NCBI RefSeq assembly: GCF_040958095.1
Contig: NC_091160.1
Coordinates: 40,513,788-40,577,787, forward strand
Origin: Procambarus clarkii
Lineage: Eukaryota > Arthropoda > Malacostraca > Decapoda > Cambaridae
Direction of reading: 5' to 3'
Length of the DNA: 64,000 bases
The position numbers and the translations under genes are program-made. Below are positions 61,966 through 64,000 of the stretch, piece by piece. The first letter of the stretch is position 1, and every line of letters starts with the position of its first letter. The notes below the pieces were generated by a model, which ran no database searches, was not told the DNA's origin, and saw only the letters and a program-made list of their open reading frames with translations.

Positions 61966-62177
61966 CCCTGGTCCTCGAGCGCCAACCAGACCTCCGGATG
62001 GGCCGGATGTTCTCTGATATATCCGGATTACCTTTGTGAACGCGGCAGGTGGAGGACTGATCTTGTCGCGTGGTGGGTGTCCGTTTTCTATGTGTTGGTT
62101 GGTTGGGCTGGGTGGGTGGCTTGGGTAGGCTTAGAGGCATGTGTCCAGCAGGGGGGGGGGGTCGTTGGGTACCATTT

Positions 62178-62429
62178 GTCTAGATGCTTCGTTGTTTGTA
62201 AACTGGTCTAGATGCTTCCTTGTCTGTAAACTGGTCTAGATGCTTCCTTGTCTGTAAACTGGTCTAGATGCTTCCTTGTCTGTAAACTGGTCTAGATGCT
62301 TCCTTGTCTGTAAACTGGTCTAGATGCTTCCTTGTCTGTAAACTGGTCTAGATGCTTCCTTGTCTGTAAACTGGTCTAGATGCTTCCTTGTCTGTAAACT
62401 GGTCTAGATGCTTCCTTGTTTGTAAACAG
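62178..62429. repeat. Nine 28-bp tandem repeats
   Basis: Units begin GTCTAGATGCTTCCTTGTCT and end GTAAACTG, at exact 28-bp steps from 62178 to 62402. The first and last have TTGTTTG in place of TTGTCTG. A lone partial copy occurs at ~62818. Confidence 0.96.
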
Positions 62430-62867
62430 CCTTAACTGCCTCGTTGCCAGCCCGTCCTCCAAACAAAGACCCAAAAGTGAGTCCATCCACCCGCCAACCC
62501 CCAGCTGTTTATGAATGACAAACTGTTTACACACGACTCACAACTGCTGACGTTCGAACAAGTGCTTCACTGACGACTGGTGTTCGAACCACAACGCTGT
62601 AAATGCTTCACCCACGTACTACAAATAATCGCCAACAGAACCTAAACACCTAACCTAACCTATGCCTATATATGCACAGTATGCTAATATATTATATTAT
62701 TAATTTATATTTGAGAAAATTCCCGTTTTGAATGATTTTTTTTTAATTTATGAATGTGGGGTCGACCGCTGGATGGAATGGACTTGAGACGAGGACGGGT
62801 TGTTGTTGAATATAAACTGTCTAGATGCTATTACTGTCAACCACACACCTGCTCCCTGATGTTACAA
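62430..62867. other. Unique sequence between minisatellites
   Basis: No gene recognised. It contains a three-unit CCTAA run (62647-62662) and an AT-rich patch (62680-62755). Confidence 0.4.
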
Positions 62868-64000
62868 GACACACCTGTCAGTAGACAAGACACACCTGTC
62901 AGTAGACATGACACACCTGACAGTAGACAAGACACACCTGTCAGTAGACAAGACACACCTGTCAGTAGACAAGACACACCTGTCAGTAGACAAGACACAC
63001 CTGTCAGTAGACAAGACACACCTGTCAGTAGACAAGACACACCTGTCAGTAGACAAAACACACCTGTCAGTAGACATGACACACCTGTCAGTAGACATGA
63101 CACACCTGTCAGTAGACAAGACACACCTGTCAGTAGACAAAACACACCTGTCAGTAGACAAGACACACCTGTCAGTACACAAGACACACCTGTCAGTAGA
63201 CAAGACACACCTGTCAGTAGAAATGACACATCTGTCAGTAGACAAGACACACCTGTCAGTACACAAGACACACCTGTCAGTAGACAAGACACACCTGTCA
63301 GTAGACAAGACACACCTGTCAGTAGACATAACACACCTGTCAGTAGACATGGCACACCTGTCAGTAGACAAGACACACCTGTCAGTAGACAAGACACATC
63401 TGTCAATAGACAAGACACACCTGTCAGTAGACATGACACACCTGTCAGTAGACATGACACACCTGTCAGTACACAAAAGACACCTGTCAGTAGACAAGAT
63501 ACACCTGTCAATAGACAAGACACACCTGTCAGTACACAAGACCCACCTGTCAGTACACAAGACACACCTGTCAGTAGACAAGACACACCTGTCAGTAGAT
63601 ATGACACACCTGTCAGTAGACAAGACACACCTGTCAGTAGACATGACACACCTGTCAGTAGACAAGACACACCTGTCAGTAGACAAGACACACCTGTCAG
63701 TAGACAAGACACGCCTGTCAGTAGACATGACACACCTGTCAGTAGACAAGACACACCTGTCAGTAGACAAGACACACCTGTCAGTAGACATGACACACCT
63801 GTCAGTAGACATGACACACCTGTCAGTACACATGACACACCTGTCAGTAGACAAGATACACCTGTCAGTACACATGACACACCTGTCAGTAGACATGACA
63901 CCTGTCAGTAGACATGACACACCTGTCAGTAGACATGACACACCTGTCAGTAGACATGACACACCTGTCAGTAGACATGACACACCTGTCAGTAGACATG
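62868..64000. repeat. 21-bp minisatellite running off the window
   Basis: About 54 units containing ACACACCTGTCAGTAGACAA (then G), with ACATG, ACAAA, GTACAC and CAATAG variants. Length divisible by three gives 350-380-codon open frames on both strands. The right end is not reached. Confidence 0.97.

Noticed and set aside
62647..62662. Interstitial (CCTAA)n telomere repeat
   Set aside because: Only about three units; too short to mean anything.
62754..63983. 385- and 373-codon frames (DTPVSRQ / STDRCVL repeats)
   Set aside because: 21-bp minisatellite open in both directions.

Overview
The window is eukaryotic nuclear DNA from an arthropod, most plausibly a decapod crustacean. It has spliced genes with GT-AG introns, CR1/Jockey-like non-LTR fragments and a tRNA-derived SINE of types I associate with decapod genomes, DNA transposons inside introns, and very large simple satellites. 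Species cannot be read from the sequence. Two runs of exactly 500 N (15952-16451 and 33501-34000) mark scaffold gaps.

Genic part (1-12 kb). The last two coding exons of nuclear cap-binding protein subunit 2 (CBP20/NCBP2) lie on the + strand at 1500-1626 and 4151-4240. The intron between them holds two internally deleted Tigger/pogo transposons, and a decayed non-LTR retrotransposon lies just upstream. On the - strand, four phase-compatible exons between 11869 and 7137 encode the C-terminal half (end of the ligand-binding domain, TM1 to TM4, stop) of a divergent nicotinic-type Cys-loop receptor subunit. Its 5' exons are not visible. The two genes converge. The receptor's introns carry further non-LTR remnants.

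Repeat-seeded part (12-16 kb). It holds CR1-like remnants and several copies of a (TTTA)n-headed interspersed repeat, with no recognisable gene.

Satellite part (16-64 kb). Well over half of the window is tandem repeat. Arrays A (16452-27385, resuming 31598-32370) and B (34174-44442) are built from one 12-bp monomer, GTCAATACCACC and close variants. Array A is interrupted by a complete, recent, gag-only BEL/Pao-like LTR retrotransposon (27386-31597) with 5-bp target duplications made of satellite sequence. Each array ends in the same ~1.1-1.5 kb flank, so array plus flank is duplicated. Beyond it come a 71-bp x6 array, a 16-bp array, a SINE, two head-to-tail CR1-like fragments joined by (GT)n, array C of 24- and 27-bp units (49.97-59.11 kb), then 19-bp, 28-bp and 21-bp arrays, the last running off the end. 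A short stretch with CCAAT, E-box and CRE motifs at ~61.86-61.97 kb is the only promoter-like sequence in the right half.

The enormous apparent open reading frames (up to 2,658 codons) in the arrays are arithmetic by-products of monomers whose length is a multiple of three and which contain no stop. I do not annotate them as genes. I found no prokaryotic system, CRISPR array or novel gene cassette. The real interest is the satellite biology (nested retroelement, higher-order structure, CpG decay, array duplication) and the unusual receptor subunit.
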